A stretch of DNA of 64,000 nucleotides from assembly GCA_965249765.1 (NCBI GenBank), contig CBDFMR010000005.1:434001-498000 (forward strand), given 5' to 3'. Below are positions 45,211 through 54,564 of the stretch, piece by piece; within the stretch, counting starts at the first letter, position 1, and the number at the start of each line of letters is the position of its first letter. The stretch comes from CBDFMR01 sp965249765. GTDB lineage: Bacteria; Bacteroidota; Bacteroidia; Chitinophagales; Saprospiraceae. The notes beneath the pieces are model-generated. The model was given only the letters and a program-made list of their open reading frames with translations. It was not told where the DNA came from and did not search any database. The translations under genes and the position numbers were made by a program.

Positions 45211-47436
45211 TTAGTGACTGAGATTTTTGCGCAGATTAAACTTTAAGCCAATGTAAAAGTTTACTCCAGGATTTAGAATTTCCAATGATTTGAACCTTGA
45301 AAGATGATCGACATAACTGGTATTGAATAAATTCTTAATTCCGGTCGTCAACTCGATTGGATGCTTAGTAGCCATGACAAGTTTTAAGCCAATATTTATA
45401 AGGTTATATGCATCAGTTGTCATCTCAAAATCTCCTGTTCTGTTTTGTTGGAATTTGTAGATATGCTGAACAAAGATATTTCTTAATTGAAGCTTGTCAC
45501 CAAATGAGGTTTCGGCGCTTACCGTAGAGCTTAACTTTGCCTGAGGTATGAGGGGAAGGGATGTTCCGTCTGCGTCTTCGGCAAAAACCGTGGAAAAATT
45601 ACTTTCTAAATGCATCCAATGAATCTTGTGCGGATGAAAGTGAAACCCTGCTTCACCACCATATAAGTAAGCATCAGATTGAATGTATGTAAATGCGGGA
45701 TTGTTTTCAATTATTGTACTTGTAGGTGCTAGATAAATATAATTTTGAATGGCATTGAAAAAAGGATTTATAGAGAAGCTTAAGTGATCGGTTTGATAAT
45801 CAAATGAAAGATCTATTTGAGTGGCTTTTTCGCTCGATAGGTTAGCATTTCCTATTATGAATCGATTTTCTCCGTGATGAATGCCATTTGAGAGGAGTTC
45901 GGTTGTGTTTGGGGATCGAAAACCACTAGACAGGTTGATTTTGAATTTTGACAAATCTAGCTTATACATGGCACCTCCAGAAAACGTTATCCCAGAAAAC
46001 GATCTATTAAGCGCAGGGAAATCACGCTCATCAGTTATCATCTGTTTAGTGTCAATGTTTCGATAATCGACCCTTAATCCGCCCTGAAATTGTAGGCGGT
46101 CATATTTCAAGTTACCCAATGTAAAAACCCCAAAGTCGTTTGTATTGGCGTCTGGAATTAAAAGTTCTTCACCATTATTTAAATTTGATTGTACCATTCC
46201 TTGCGAGCCAAAAACAAAATCAAGGTGACGATAATATTGAGGTGTATACCATTTAAAGTTATAGGTGAGCGTGTTTAACTTTAGACCGAGTGCATGGGCT
46301 TCAATGTCATCTTCGTATTCTTTTCTATAATTATTGGTGTAGCCTGCTGTAAATTCCAATTTTGAATCTCCGGAATAGACGGTGTTTTCAATACTTAAGT
46401 TGTGATTGTTGATTGTCTGATAAGGCAGTATGAAATCTCGATCTGAAGTATTGACTAATAAGGCTTCTTCTACTATGCCGTAATTGTTTTTTATGAAACT
46501 ATATCTAACATTAGAGATCCAATTATTCTTGTGAAGACCTATCGAACCTTTAATCGTTTTTTCATTAAATCTGGTATTGAATACGCGATCAGAAATTTGC
46601 AGCTTGTAATCTGCATGAGACGAATAGCCACCATATACATTGTATTTCAGTCTTCCCGTATTAACCTTTAGTCCTGCTTTGTTTATGAGCCCCTGGGTGT
46701 TTGATTGAAAAGCAGACTGTACAAATCCATGAACAGAATTGTGCTTTGCATACCTGTCGTCTACGAAATAAAGTACTCCACCCATGGCATCAGACCCATA
46801 AAGCAATGATGCCGGCCCCTTAATTACTTCTACACTTTCTATTCCGACCTCACCAATACCCAATCCATGTTCGTCTCCCCATTGTTGATTTTCTAGTCTG
46901 ATACCCTGAGAATAGACTACGACTCTATTTCCAGATAAGCCTCGGATTACTGGCTTGCCTATGCCTGCACCTGTTGTTATTTGGTCAACACCAGGAATAT
47001 TATCTATGGCTTCAGATAATACGAGGGGTGCTGTCCGTTGTAATTCTTCGATATTCTTTCGAGCGACACTGGCTATGTTCTCTCCTTGAAGTCTTCCGGC
47101 AGGGGCAGAAACCAATACTTCTTCCAATGCGAAGTGTCCTTGCTCTAAATAAAATGTCTGTTCATCGTGAGTGCTGAGGTTAATGGTTTTGTCTATCATC
47201 TCATACCCAACATGTGTAATTTGAATGTGTAGGTTTTTTAGATGGTAATCGGGTATATTGAAAATTCCATTTTCGTCAGTTGTGGTTCCGGTTTTGTAGT
47301 CTACAAAAAAGACTTGTGCATATGGAACGGGCTCGTTGGTTTCCTTATCAAGAACGTTGAGGGAAACATCTTGAGATAATACCGATGTTGAGACGGTCAA
47401 TAAAAGGAATAGTCTTAATATATAGGTCATGGTCAC
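45211..47436 (-). CDS. TonB-dependent outer membrane receptor, 741 residues
   Basis: Signal peptide MTMTYILRLFLLLTVSTSVLSQ, carboxypeptidase-like domain (about 23-100), and plug with LSEAIDNIPGVDQITTGAGIGKPVIRGLSGNRVVVYSQGIRLENQQWGDEHGLGIG and VEVIKGPASLLYGSDAMGGVLYFVDD. The barrel ends FYIGLKFNLRKN. The plug resembles receptors for metal complexes such as ZnuD-type proteins, but the substrate is inferred only. A double palindromic operator lies 42-56 bases before the start, fitting control by a metal-responsive repressor. Repeat elements of one family sit on both sides of the gene. Confidence 0.88.
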   Translation of the reverse strand: MTMTYILRLFLLLTVSTSVLSQDVSLNVLDKETNEPVPYAQVFFVDYKTGTTTDENGIFNIPDYHLKNLHIQITHVGYEMIDKTINLSTHDEQTFYLEQGHFALEEVLVSAPAGRLQGENIASVARKNIEELQRTAPLVLSEAIDNIPGVDQITTGAGIGKPVIRGLSGNRVVVYSQGIRLENQQWGDEHGLGIGEVGIESVEVIKGPASLLYGSDAMGGVLYFVDDRYAKHNSVHGFVQSAFQSNTQGLINKAGLKVNTGRLKYNVYGGYSSHADYKLQISDRVFNTRFNEKTIKGSIGLHKNNWISNVRYSFIKNNYGIVEEALLVNTSDRDFILPYQTINNHNLSIENTVYSGDSKLEFTAGYTNNYRKEYEDDIEAHALGLKLNTLTYNFKWYTPQYYRHLDFVFGSQGMVQSNLNNGEELLIPDANTNDFGVFTLGNLKYDRLQFQGGLRVDYRNIDTKQMITDERDFPALNRSFSGITFSGGAMYKLDLSKFKINLSSGFRSPNTTELLSNGIHHGENRFIIGNANLSSEKATQIDLSFDYQTDHLSFSINPFFNAIQNYIYLAPTSTIIENNPAFTYIQSDAYLYGGEAGFHFHPHKIHWMHLESNFSTVFAEDADGTSLPLIPQAKLSSTVSAETSFGDKLQLRNIFVQHIYKFQQNRTGDFEMTTDAYNLINIGLKLVMATKHPIELTTGIKNLFNTSYVDHLSRFKSLEILNPGVNFYIGLKFNLRKNLSH

Positions 47437-47477
47437 TCTATGTTAAGCGACACAAAGTTAGTCAATTATTTTATAAA

Positions 47478-47502
47478 TGCAACAATGTTGCAACAATGGG
47501 GT
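47478..47502 (-). promoter_or_regulatory. Candidate operator of the TonB receptor
   Basis: TGCAACA-A-TGTTGCA (47478-47492) is a perfect 7-1-7 palindrome. It overlaps a second palindrome TGTTGCAACA and a direct repeat of TGCAACAATG (47478-47487 and 47489-47498). It lies 42-56 bases before the receptor ATG. Overlapping dyads of this kind are typical of Fur-family sites; which regulator binds is unknown. Confidence 0.55.
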
Positions 47503-47722
47503 GTATGATATTTTGCAAGAGCTTAGTATTTATCTTCATTTCGTGATTGTATCGCTCAGATGATTCTAAGCCTGATGTAAAATCATTTTATTATGAATTA
47601 GTCATCCCTGTGTCATGACATTCATCGTCCAAGGGGTCATGACCCCTTGGGGTAATCCGCTCAAACCGAAATTCCAAAATCAGGCAAAAAAATGACTTAA
47701 GCTGCATTTTGTAATACACCCC
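47498..47722 (+). mobile_element. 225-bp MITE-like element with GGGGTGTAT ends
   Basis: Starts GGGGTGTATGA and ends with its complement-like TAATACACCCC. A direct duplication AACAAT flanks it (47492-47497 and 47723-47728). It contains a perfect 22-bp palindrome built from the half-site CCAAGGGGTCA (about 47629-47650). No open frame. The remaining bases 47729-47786 before the broken esterase hold nothing recognisable. Confidence 0.65.
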
Positions 47723-47786
47723 AACAATGGCCAATAAAACTAAAAATTACTTAATGTGTTCAACAACACAAAGGGCGATAAAGGCG

Positions 47787-49074
47787 CTAAGATTTTATAA
47801 ATGAACCAACACTTGAGTACATTTTATTTGCACTTTGAAACTGGATAATATAATACCCGTCTTGTAGCAATGACACATCTATAGACAAGGTGGTTTTACC
47901 AGTTAAGATTATTTTTCCATGGATGTCAAATACCCTATAATTATAGTACGCAATGTGTGTGTCAGTTTCATAGTGTATCACGGGAAAAGTAGGATTTGGG
48001 TAAATTCTAATTCTTCCTGAACTTGACTCTTCCACCGCTGACACCTCACAACTCACCAACTCTGTATCTACTACCCCACAATCTTCTTCCATTTCCAGAT
48101 AAACATATTCTTCCTGTACAGGCTGTCCGCAGATAATTTGATCTTTCATTCTGCGTCTCATTTTCTTGAGCATTTCATTATTAAGACTATCGGGCCAGCC
48201 ATGCCCGAGACCTGTGACGCTATGCAAACTATAGGGCTTATCTAATTGCTTTGCTCGACACGCAAGATCGTAGCTACCGCTGGTCGTGATTGAAGTAGGG
48301 CAGTTGAAATACGTTCCTGTCTTGTAATGTACAATACTGTCACATACACCATGGCCTAATAAGAGTGGGATGTTGTCCGAGGTGTCAAATTGATCAAGCG
48401 TATAGATAGAACCAGCAACAGAAATGATGCCTGCTATTTTTCTTCGAGGCACCCACAGACCTAGTTCATCAATGAGATGATTAAACTGAGGGAACGATTC
48501 CCCCAACCACTCTTGCTCGTCTTTTGCTAACATCCCATTGAGTATCACTGGTCCACCTTGGCTATTTCCTAGAAGGAAAAATAACTGGTATTGATACCAT
48601 AAGATTCTGGATCGTTGTATAAGAGATTCATCGCTTTCTTCATATCCTGAATGGCCCGATAGTGGGTTCTTGCTACCTCTTCCTCTGGGGTATTACATAT
48701 AGGTAACTGAAAATCTTTTACATCTTGTCGATACTGAAGCGCCGAGGCGGAGTATCCATAGTAGGCAAAATTATCTCTTACATAAGCTGCTGCAAAGATT
48801 GAAATGGGATCAGCTAGAGCAGTATTGGGTCCAAAGCCATGGACGTACATGACATGGGGTCTTAGAGGCAACTCTCCTTTGAGTGCATCTATAGGATGTT
48901 GTAGTCTTTAGGGATGCCCTCCTCGTCCAGGCAGGACTGGCAGTACAATATGGGTTCAGAAAATACGCTACTGATACTACTGGAATCTATCAGGTAGGTG
49001 TCTTCATCACAATATGATTGTGCAGTTGAGAAAAGAACGGTGAGCAATAGAAAAAACAAAGGGAAAAACGGCAC
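47787..49074 (-). pseudogene. Secreted alpha/beta hydrolase (esterase) with type IX sorting domain, two frameshifts
   Basis: Three frames add up to one protein. 49074-48889 gives the signal peptide MPFFPLFFLLLTVLFSTAQS. A one-base shift near 48890-48900 leads to PIDALKGELPLRPHVMYVHGFGPNTALADP... (to 48569). A lost T in the T-run near 48576 then separates it from FLLGNSQGGPVILNGML, which carries the nucleophile elbow GNSQGG, followed by the catalytic His region TGLGHGWPDS and the sorting domain IYPNPTFPVIHYET...SFIKS. All catalytic motifs survive, so the gene died recently, or the indels are sequencing errors. Confidence 0.82.
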
Positions 49075-49420
49075 ATGGTTGCAGGATGCATAAGAATCTA
49101 AATGTAGGGAATTAAACGGACAAAGTCAATCAGCATTCCTCCTGATTGACCTTGCTCTATATCTCGACTATAATCAGATGTCGGATTTATATTTTTGATT
49201 TATGTGAAGTCTTAAACTAAGATCACCTGTGGTTCCGCATCTGCTCAGGCAAGAAAATCTTGGGTTGTGTTCGGCAAAGATGTAATCATCTTTGCCATAA
49301 GATGGTAAGGTGGATTCATTTCTTTAATTTTTATTCGATAATCAAATGTATATTATTATTTGCATTTATGCAAGGAATTCGACGGTTAGTACTGAAAGAA
49401 TTTACTTGTACAGAATTACT
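49075..49420. other. Gene-free interval with two perfect hairpins
   Basis: No gene is seen. It contains GTCAATCAG/CTGATTGAC (49125-49150, 8-base loop) and GGCAAAGATG-TAAT-CATCTTTGCC (49273-49296). Neither is followed by a clear T-tract; the first lies just upstream of the broken esterase and is not a terminator for a known gene. Confidence 0.5.
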
Positions 49421-49972
49421 AAACTACTATCGGCTAAAGACCGATAGGTTTGATTTCGCCTAAAGGCGACTAAAGTTACTTTACAGTTGTGAATTCTTCG
49501 TTCTCATTTCCATTGTTATCTTGATTTTTGATGTATCCCATTATTACTTCATCTGTTATATTTCCTGATGTAGCTACAAAATACCCTCGTGCCCAAACGT
49601 GCCGACCCCAGAATAATCTCGATATCTGTTTATTCTCCTGCATTAGTTTGTACGAACTTTTACCCTTCAAATACTGGACTAACTTTGAAATGGCTAAATG
49701 TGGAGGTACACTAACAAACAGGTGAACATGTTCTCTCGAAACATGTCCACGTATTATCTCAACATCTTGTCGTTTACATATCTCTCTTACTAATTCTCGC
49801 ACCCGTATTCCAATCTGGCCTCCCAATACTTCCTTCCTATACTTTGTGATCCATACTATATGGTATTTACAGTCGTATGTTGTATGTGATGTCTTTCGGT
49901 AATTCTGTACCACACAAAAATATAAAACTAAAGTCTTCGCCTAAAGGCGAGGGATTTTCCCCCAGAGTGAGA
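49421..49972 (-). mobile_element. IS200/IS605-type element, copy 2 (552 bp)
   Basis: Opposite orientation to copy 1 at 30459, with the same length, end hairpins and TTAATG flank (CATTAA at 49973-49978 on the plus strand). There is no target duplication, as expected for Y1 single-strand transposition. Confidence 0.85.
49476..49913 (-). CDS. tnpA: IS200-type Y1 transposase TnpA
   Basis: 145 residues from a GTG start: VQNYRKTSHTTYDCKYHIVWITKYRKEVLGG (first strand), the HUH motif in RGHVSREHVHLFVSVPP, and a C-terminal helix with the catalytic Tyr in SGNITDEVIMGYIKNQDN. TnpA excises and inserts the single-stranded element by tyrosine-mediated cleavage next to the end hairpins. The frame is intact, whereas copy 1 has a nonsense codon. 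No TnpB gene accompanies it. Confidence 0.93.
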   Translation of the reverse strand: MVQNYRKTSHTTYDCKYHIVWITKYRKEVLGGQIGIRVRELVREICKRQDVEIIRGHVSREHVHLFVSVPPHLAISKLVQYLKGKSSYKLMQENKQISRLFWGRHVWARGYFVATSGNITDEVIMGYIKNQDNNGNENEEFTTVK

Positions 49973-50146
49973 CATTAAAATGATATTTTGTATATGCTGC
50001 AATATCCAAAACATGTAATAATAGATGCGGGCAAACAGTATAGTGTGAAAAATATAATTTGGTGCACATCAATACCGATTTAGACTGGATAGTATGTGAG
50101 CTATAGTTCTGGGACAAGCACAACGAAACCATATTCAAGGAATAAC

Positions 50147-51727
50147 TTACCTAAGCACAAGTTTTTTACTGCACAACAATCTGCCCATTTTTTCTATAGC
50201 AAGAATGTATATGTCGGGTCTTAAATTGGAAATATCCAAAGCCGGCAATCCACTAGTTTTTAGAAGAATGCCATCTAATGAATAAATGTGGAGCTTGTCG
50301 CCATTTTGTAGGTCGTTTATGTAAACAATGCCATTCGTGGGATTTGAGTAGATCGCCATAGCAGCGGATGAAGTCTCTGTAGTGCCTGAAGTTTGCTCAT
50401 ACTCATAGGCACCCACATCAATGGTCAAATCCTGGACTCTAAGTTGTGATGATAGTGGGTGTACGTAATCCTTGTGTAGGGACGATGATATTCCCAGATA
50501 TATCCAAGAGATCGGCGGAAACATCTATGGCTGGTGAAGAAGATTCTAAGTTATAGTCATAGGACGATTCGTCAGACAGTTGAGCCATATCGATGCTATC
50601 AAAAGCCAGATTCCCCTCTTTCACATCAACCATACCATCAATGTCAATCCCCTCACCGAGAAACAAATTGTTACCGATAACAGCATACTCAGTGCCCGAC
50701 TCAATGTCGACAAAAGTTGCCCCAGCTTCCCTTTTATTCGAAGAAAATACCTCGAGGCTTGCCTCGGGGTTGAGAGGAAAGTTTGAAAACCTTAGGTTTT
50801 CAACTAAACATCAGAGAATTTCGGTTTTTGACCTTCAGGTCAAAATGAAACCAGCGAAATACCCCTATGGCTCTGCCTCGGGGATAGTTGGTTTTAAGAA
50901 ATTCGTTTATTGACTAGGGTATTAAAGACAACATATAGATTATGATCGCCACCATTATTCAATCCTTCGAGACCGTAACCGATGAGGTTTTTATTTGGAG
51001 CAGAGGGTCCTTGCATCAGACTGTTTCCCATGATGACTGTATTGCCACCATTGGACACATCTATCAACCTACTCGAGGTTCCTGCCTCCTCATCCATGAT
51101 GCGATTATAAAGAATGAAATTTTCTCTAGCTCGCGACTTCAGGTTATGACCTATTATGGCATGATGTGAGTAATTGAAACGAAAGGTCAGTGATGCTACC
51201 CGCCCTATATATAAGTTGTGGCTAAACCCATCTCCATGGCCATTTGAATCAAACTCGCAATTCTCGATTACGATGTCTCCATCACCAGGATTGGATGTAA
51301 GGATTCCGTTTTCATTGTTTCTAAAAACGCAGTAGGATGCTCTCATTCCGACACCATCTAGACGAATGCCGGCCCCATTTTTATCAGGAACAACAGCTCC
51401 GGAGAACTCGATATTTGACACATGTATATCGTCGCCAGAAAGGACCCATATTCCTTTACCGAGGATGTACTGACCCTCAGCAATGAGATGAGGTCTGCCA
51501 GTGACACCTAGAATATAAAGGTCATCTTCTTTCCACTGTGCCAATGCATCTTGTCCCCGATACTCATGACCTTCTATATATATGGTGTCCCCATCGCTGA
51601 GAACGTTGGCCAGATATAGTGCATTAGGTGATGAATATTGCGATGAAGGACCTATTGTATATGATCCAGAATGAAGTAAAACACCATAACATAAGACAAC
51701 CCCAACTGTCAATACCAACTTATACAT
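50147..51727 (-). pseudogene. Secreted right-handed beta-helix protein with type IX sorting domain, interrupted
   Basis: From the ATG at 51727 the signal peptide (MYKLVLTVGVVLCYGVLLHSGS) leads into beta-helix repeats (DGDTIYIEGHEYRGQDALAQW, DIHVSNIEFSGAVVPDKNGAGIRLDGVGMRASYCVFRNNENGILTS...). At FNTLVNK a 167-bp hairpin element (50739-50905) interrupts and supplies a stop at 50896. Removing the element and one AATAAA restores FNTLVNKREAGATFVDIESG. A second break near 50455-50465 shifts from PTQGLRT to HPLSSQLRVQDLTIDVGAYEY, then the sorting domain IYSNPTNGIVYINDL...KKLVLR. It may have been a polysaccharide- or surface-binding protein. Confidence 0.82.
50739..50905 (-). mobile_element. 167-bp four-hairpin non-autonomous element, copy B
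   Basis: Flanked by TTTATT (complement of AATAAA) at 50733-50738 and 50906-50911. It differs from copy A (9784-9950) at one base and lies inside the beta-helix gene. The same four stem-loops are present. Excision of the element plus one hexamer restores the host reading frame. Confidence 0.8.
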
Positions 51728-51761
51728 ACTTCTCAATGTACGAAAGATCACTAAAATATCA

Positions 51762-51792
51762 TTGACCAAGTCCTTAAGAAGGCATATTTTTG
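51762..51792 (+). promoter_or_regulatory. Promoter TTG-N20-TATTTTTG of the SRPBCC gene
   Basis: TTG at 51762-51764 and TATTTTTG at 51785-51792 fit the Bacteroidota consensus. The ATG follows at 51810. Confidence 0.6.
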
Positions 51793-51809
51793 CACGAAAT
51801 AGATAAAAA

Positions 51810-52814
51810 ATGAAAATACTCAAAATTATAGGCTGGATATTACTTGTGCTTCTTATCCTTTTACTCATACTTTCATTCGTCATGCCCAAGGATGTTAAGA
51901 TTGAAAAATCGATTGAGATCGATGCCCCTGCCAATATGGTACATAATGTACTGAACAATCTTAAGACGCATGAGGTGTGGAACCCATGGAAGAAAAGTGA
52001 CCCGACCATGGAATATGTCTATGGCGACGTCACCAAAGGGAAAGGTGCTTCCTATCAATGGACCAGCGAAAAAATGGGTAGCGGAACCTATACGGTTACC
52101 GAAAGCAATAAAGAAGAAGGGATCAAATCAAGAGTCGATTTTGAAAAAGGCGGCGGTGACCAAGCACTATCTGTAGCAGCTGACGGGAAGAAGTCAAAAG
52201 TTACTTGGGGGTTTGAGACCAAGATGTCCTGGCCATCAAATCTATTCGCTCCATTTATGAAGATGGGGCTAGGTAAGAACTTTAAGTCAGGCCTACGGTC
52301 ACTGAGAGATTTTGTAGATGCAAGGAAAGAATCCAAAGAATACAATGGCTTCAAGATTAACGAAACAGATTTGCCTCAAAAACATTACGTCATGAATAGA
52401 CAAGAAGTCAAGATGAGCAATATAGGCCAATACTATGGAGCAACCTTGGGAGCATTGTTTGGAACTGTACAGAAAGCTGGTGTCGAAATGGACGGCATGC
52501 CTTGCGGTTTGTTTTTTGATTGGAATGAGACGGACATGACTACGGATATGGCGGCAGCAATTCCGGTCAAGGAAGAAATGACCATTAAAGATGCGAGCAG
52601 TCATTCAATACCTGCTGGTCCCGCCTTGCAAATAGACTATTATGGGGATTACAGTGGGACAAAAGATGCGCATGACGCTATGGATACTTTTCTTGATGAC
52701 TATGGATTACTTAAGAATTTTCCAGTAGTAGAAGAGTATGTAACGGATCCTACAACAGTTACAGATCCATCAAAAGTCTTGACCCGGATCACTTATTATT
52801 TAGGTAACAATTAG
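51810..52814 (+). CDS. SRPBCC (polyketide cyclase-like) plus GyrI-like domain protein
   Basis: An N-terminal membrane helix (ILKIIGWILLVLLILLLILSFVM) anchors a START/SRPBCC domain (about 30-175: KIEKSIEIDAPANMVHNVLNNLKTHEVWNPWKKSDP). A GyrI-like/AraC effector-binding domain (about 190-334) follows, with IGQYYGATLGALFGTVQKAGVEMDGMPCGLFFDWNE. Both modules bind small hydrophobic or drug-like ligands. No enzymatic role is known for this fusion. It is followed ten bases later by pabB, so read-through is possible. Confidence 0.85.
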   Translation: MKILKIIGWILLVLLILLLILSFVMPKDVKIEKSIEIDAPANMVHNVLNNLKTHEVWNPWKKSDPTMEYVYGDVTKGKGASYQWTSEKMGSGTYTVTESNKEEGIKSRVDFEKGGGDQALSVAADGKKSKVTWGFETKMSWPSNLFAPFMKMGLGKNFKSGLRSLRDFVDARKESKEYNGFKINETDLPQKHYVMNRQEVKMSNIGQYYGATLGALFGTVQKAGVEMDGMPCGLFFDWNETDMTTDMAAAIPVKEEMTIKDASSHSIPAGPALQIDYYGDYSGTKDAHDAMDTFLDDYGLLKNFPVVEEYVTDPTTVTDPSKVLTRITYYLGNN

Positions 52815-52824
52815 AGTCATTAAC

Positions 52825-53790
52825 TTGACCTCATCGGTAGGGAATGTAAGACGTAAGATGAACTTGATGGGGAAGAAGGGGATTCCTTTTTTCTTTCTCA
52901 TTGATTTTGAAATGGTCAAGCCTGTTGTATGCCCGCTTCTTTATCTGACTCATGATATTGAATTCTGTATGGATGAGTCATGTCATGACCCGTCCAAGAA
53001 GATTGTAGATCGGCTCAAAAAAAATCCTATCTCTTTTGAGCAATATGGAAATGCTTTCGATAAGGTGAAGGACGAAATTTCTTATGGCAACAGTTACCTA
53101 TTGAACTTGACTTTTCCTACCAGAATAGAAGGAGAATTGTCATTGGAAGAAGTGTACAGGTCGTCATTTGCAAAATTCAAACTCCTGGTAAAGGATCAAT
53201 TCGTTGTTTTTTCTCCCGAACCCTTCGTAACTATAAAGGAATATTTTATTCATTCATTCCCAATGAAGGGAACCATTGATGCAAGCTTACCACATGCGGA
53301 GGAGACGCTTCTGGCTGACAAAAAAGAAATGGCCGAGCATTATACGATCGTTGACCTGATAAGAAATGACTTGAGCATGGTTGCTACAGATGTCAAGGTA
53401 GAGCGGTTTCGGTATGTGGAGAAAATACAGAGCAATGACAAGAGCTTATTGCAGGTGAGTTCACACATTAAGGGTAGACTCGGTTATAATTGGAAGTCGG
53501 AAGTCGGCGACATTCTATTTTCTATGCTTCCCGCGGGAAGTGTGAGCGGCGCCCCAAAGAAGAAGACGACGGAAATCATCGCGGAGACAGAGATGGATGA
53601 TCGAGGATACTACACTGGGGTGTTTGGTATATTTAATGGTGGCAGTCTTAGATCAGCAGTAGGCATCCGATACATTGAACAAAGAGATGGGAAATTCTTT
53701 TACCGAAGTGGGGGAGGGATCACAAGTATGTCTGACGCCCGTAGCGAGTATGAAGAAATGATAAATAAGATCTATGTCCCTACTCATTGA
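52825..53790 (+). CDS. pabB: Aminodeoxychorismate synthase component I
   Basis: 321 residues from a TTG; an ATG 11 codons later is an alternative. It is a chorismate-binding enzyme lacking the long N-terminal domain, as in small bacterial PabB proteins. Motifs are SFPMKGTID (PIKGT-type Lys), YTIVDLIRNDLSMVA, LLQVSSHIKGRL, MLPAGSVSGAPKKKTTEII, GVFGIFNGGSLRSAVGIRYIE and YRSGGGITSMSDARSEYEEM. With a glutamine amidotransferase partner it makes 4-amino-4-deoxychorismate from chorismate for folate. It overlaps pabC by 17 bases. Confidence 0.92.
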   Translation: MTSSVGNVRRKMNLMGKKGIPFFFLIDFEMVKPVVCPLLYLTHDIEFCMDESCHDPSKKIVDRLKKNPISFEQYGNAFDKVKDEISYGNSYLLNLTFPTRIEGELSLEEVYRSSFAKFKLLVKDQFVVFSPEPFVTIKEYFIHSFPMKGTIDASLPHAEETLLADKKEMAEHYTIVDLIRNDLSMVATDVKVERFRYVEKIQSNDKSLLQVSSHIKGRLGYNWKSEVGDILFSMLPAGSVSGAPKKKTTEIIAETEMDDRGYYTGVFGIFNGGSLRSAVGIRYIEQRDGKFFYRSGGGITSMSDARSEYEEMINKIYVPTH

Positions 53791-54370
53791 GACCATCAGG
53801 ATAATCAATGGCGGGGTGGAAAATCTTGAATATCATAATGCCCGCATGAATGAATCAAGGAAGGAATTATTTGATTCGAGAGAACTGTTGGACCTTAGTC
53901 ACTACGTTCAATGTCCCGGATATTTTGGACAGTCATTGACCATGTGCAGAGTCCTATATGATAAGTTCATTAGAGAAATAGACTACGTAAACTATGAGTT
54001 GCGATCGATTAAAACCATACAACTAGTCACGGATAATGACGTCGTATATAATCATAAATATGCAGATCGCTCTTCGCTGGACAAACTCTGGCATTTTAGA
54101 AAAGCAGCAGATGAAGTCCTCATTGTAAAAGAGGGACGAATTACCGATTGTATAAATTACAATGTTGCTCTTAAATCGAGGTCCAAGTGGTATACACCGG
54201 CTTTTCCCTTGTTAAAAGGTACAGCTCGTCAGCGCCTGATGGACGAAGGCCAATTGGAAGAAGAAAAAATCATGATTGAAAATCTTGGAGATTACAGTGA
54301 GATTGCCCTGATTAATGCAATGACAGACCTGGGGGAGATTGTTGTAGATGTTGATAGTATTGTTTTTTGA
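53774..54370 (+). CDS. pabC: Class IV aminotransferase-fold 4-amino-4-deoxychorismate lyase
   Basis: A 198-residue short fold-type IV PLP protein: LLIETIRIINGGVENLEYHNARMNESRKELF, the PLP-binding Lys in VVYNHKYADRSSLDKL, DEVLIVKEGRITDCINYNVAL and KGTARQRLMDEG. It eliminates pyruvate from aminodeoxychorismate to yield p-aminobenzoate. Overlap with pabB and the matched pathway make the assignment strong even though the protein is shorter than E. coli PabC. Confidence 0.88.
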   Translation: MSLLIETIRIINGGVENLEYHNARMNESRKELFDSRELLDLSHYVQCPGYFGQSLTMCRVLYDKFIREIDYVNYELRSIKTIQLVTDNDVVYNHKYADRSSLDKLWHFRKAADEVLIVKEGRITDCINYNVALKSRSKWYTPAFPLLKGTARQRLMDEGQLEEEKIMIENLGDYSEIALINAMTDLGEIVVDVDSIVF

Positions 54371-54469
54371 CCAACTTTTGAACTCGTAAAAAATACTTAA
54401 CTGCTCGGTTCAAATACACGGAACGTCCACCTCTGGCCCCTCAATCCACGGAATGTTAATTAAATATTA

Positions 54470-54544
54470 AAGTACGATATTTTTCGTACTTCGGTTTGTT
54501 GGTAAAACAATTTTGCCCTATACTTGACTACGAATCGATTCGTA
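54470..54544 (+). promoter_or_regulatory. BlaI-type operators flanking a consensus promoter
   Basis: Operator 1 AAGTACGA-N6-TCGTACTT (54470-54491) and operator 2 TACGAATCGATTCGTA (54529-54544) are perfect dyads sharing the half-site TCGTACTT. Between them lie TTTG (54495-54498) and TATACTTG (54519-54526), a -33/-7 promoter with 20-base spacing. They precede the blaI-like gene, so autoregulation is very likely. Confidence 0.75.
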
Positions 54545-54564
54545 CTTATATGAAAATTATTAAT

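Noticed and set aside
30459..49972. Inverted IS200-type copies as ends of a 19.5-kb composite transposon
   Set aside because: The enclosed genes (uppS, bamA, pckA, rlmN, tRNA-Asn) are core chromosomal genes, and Y1 elements do not normally move such segments.
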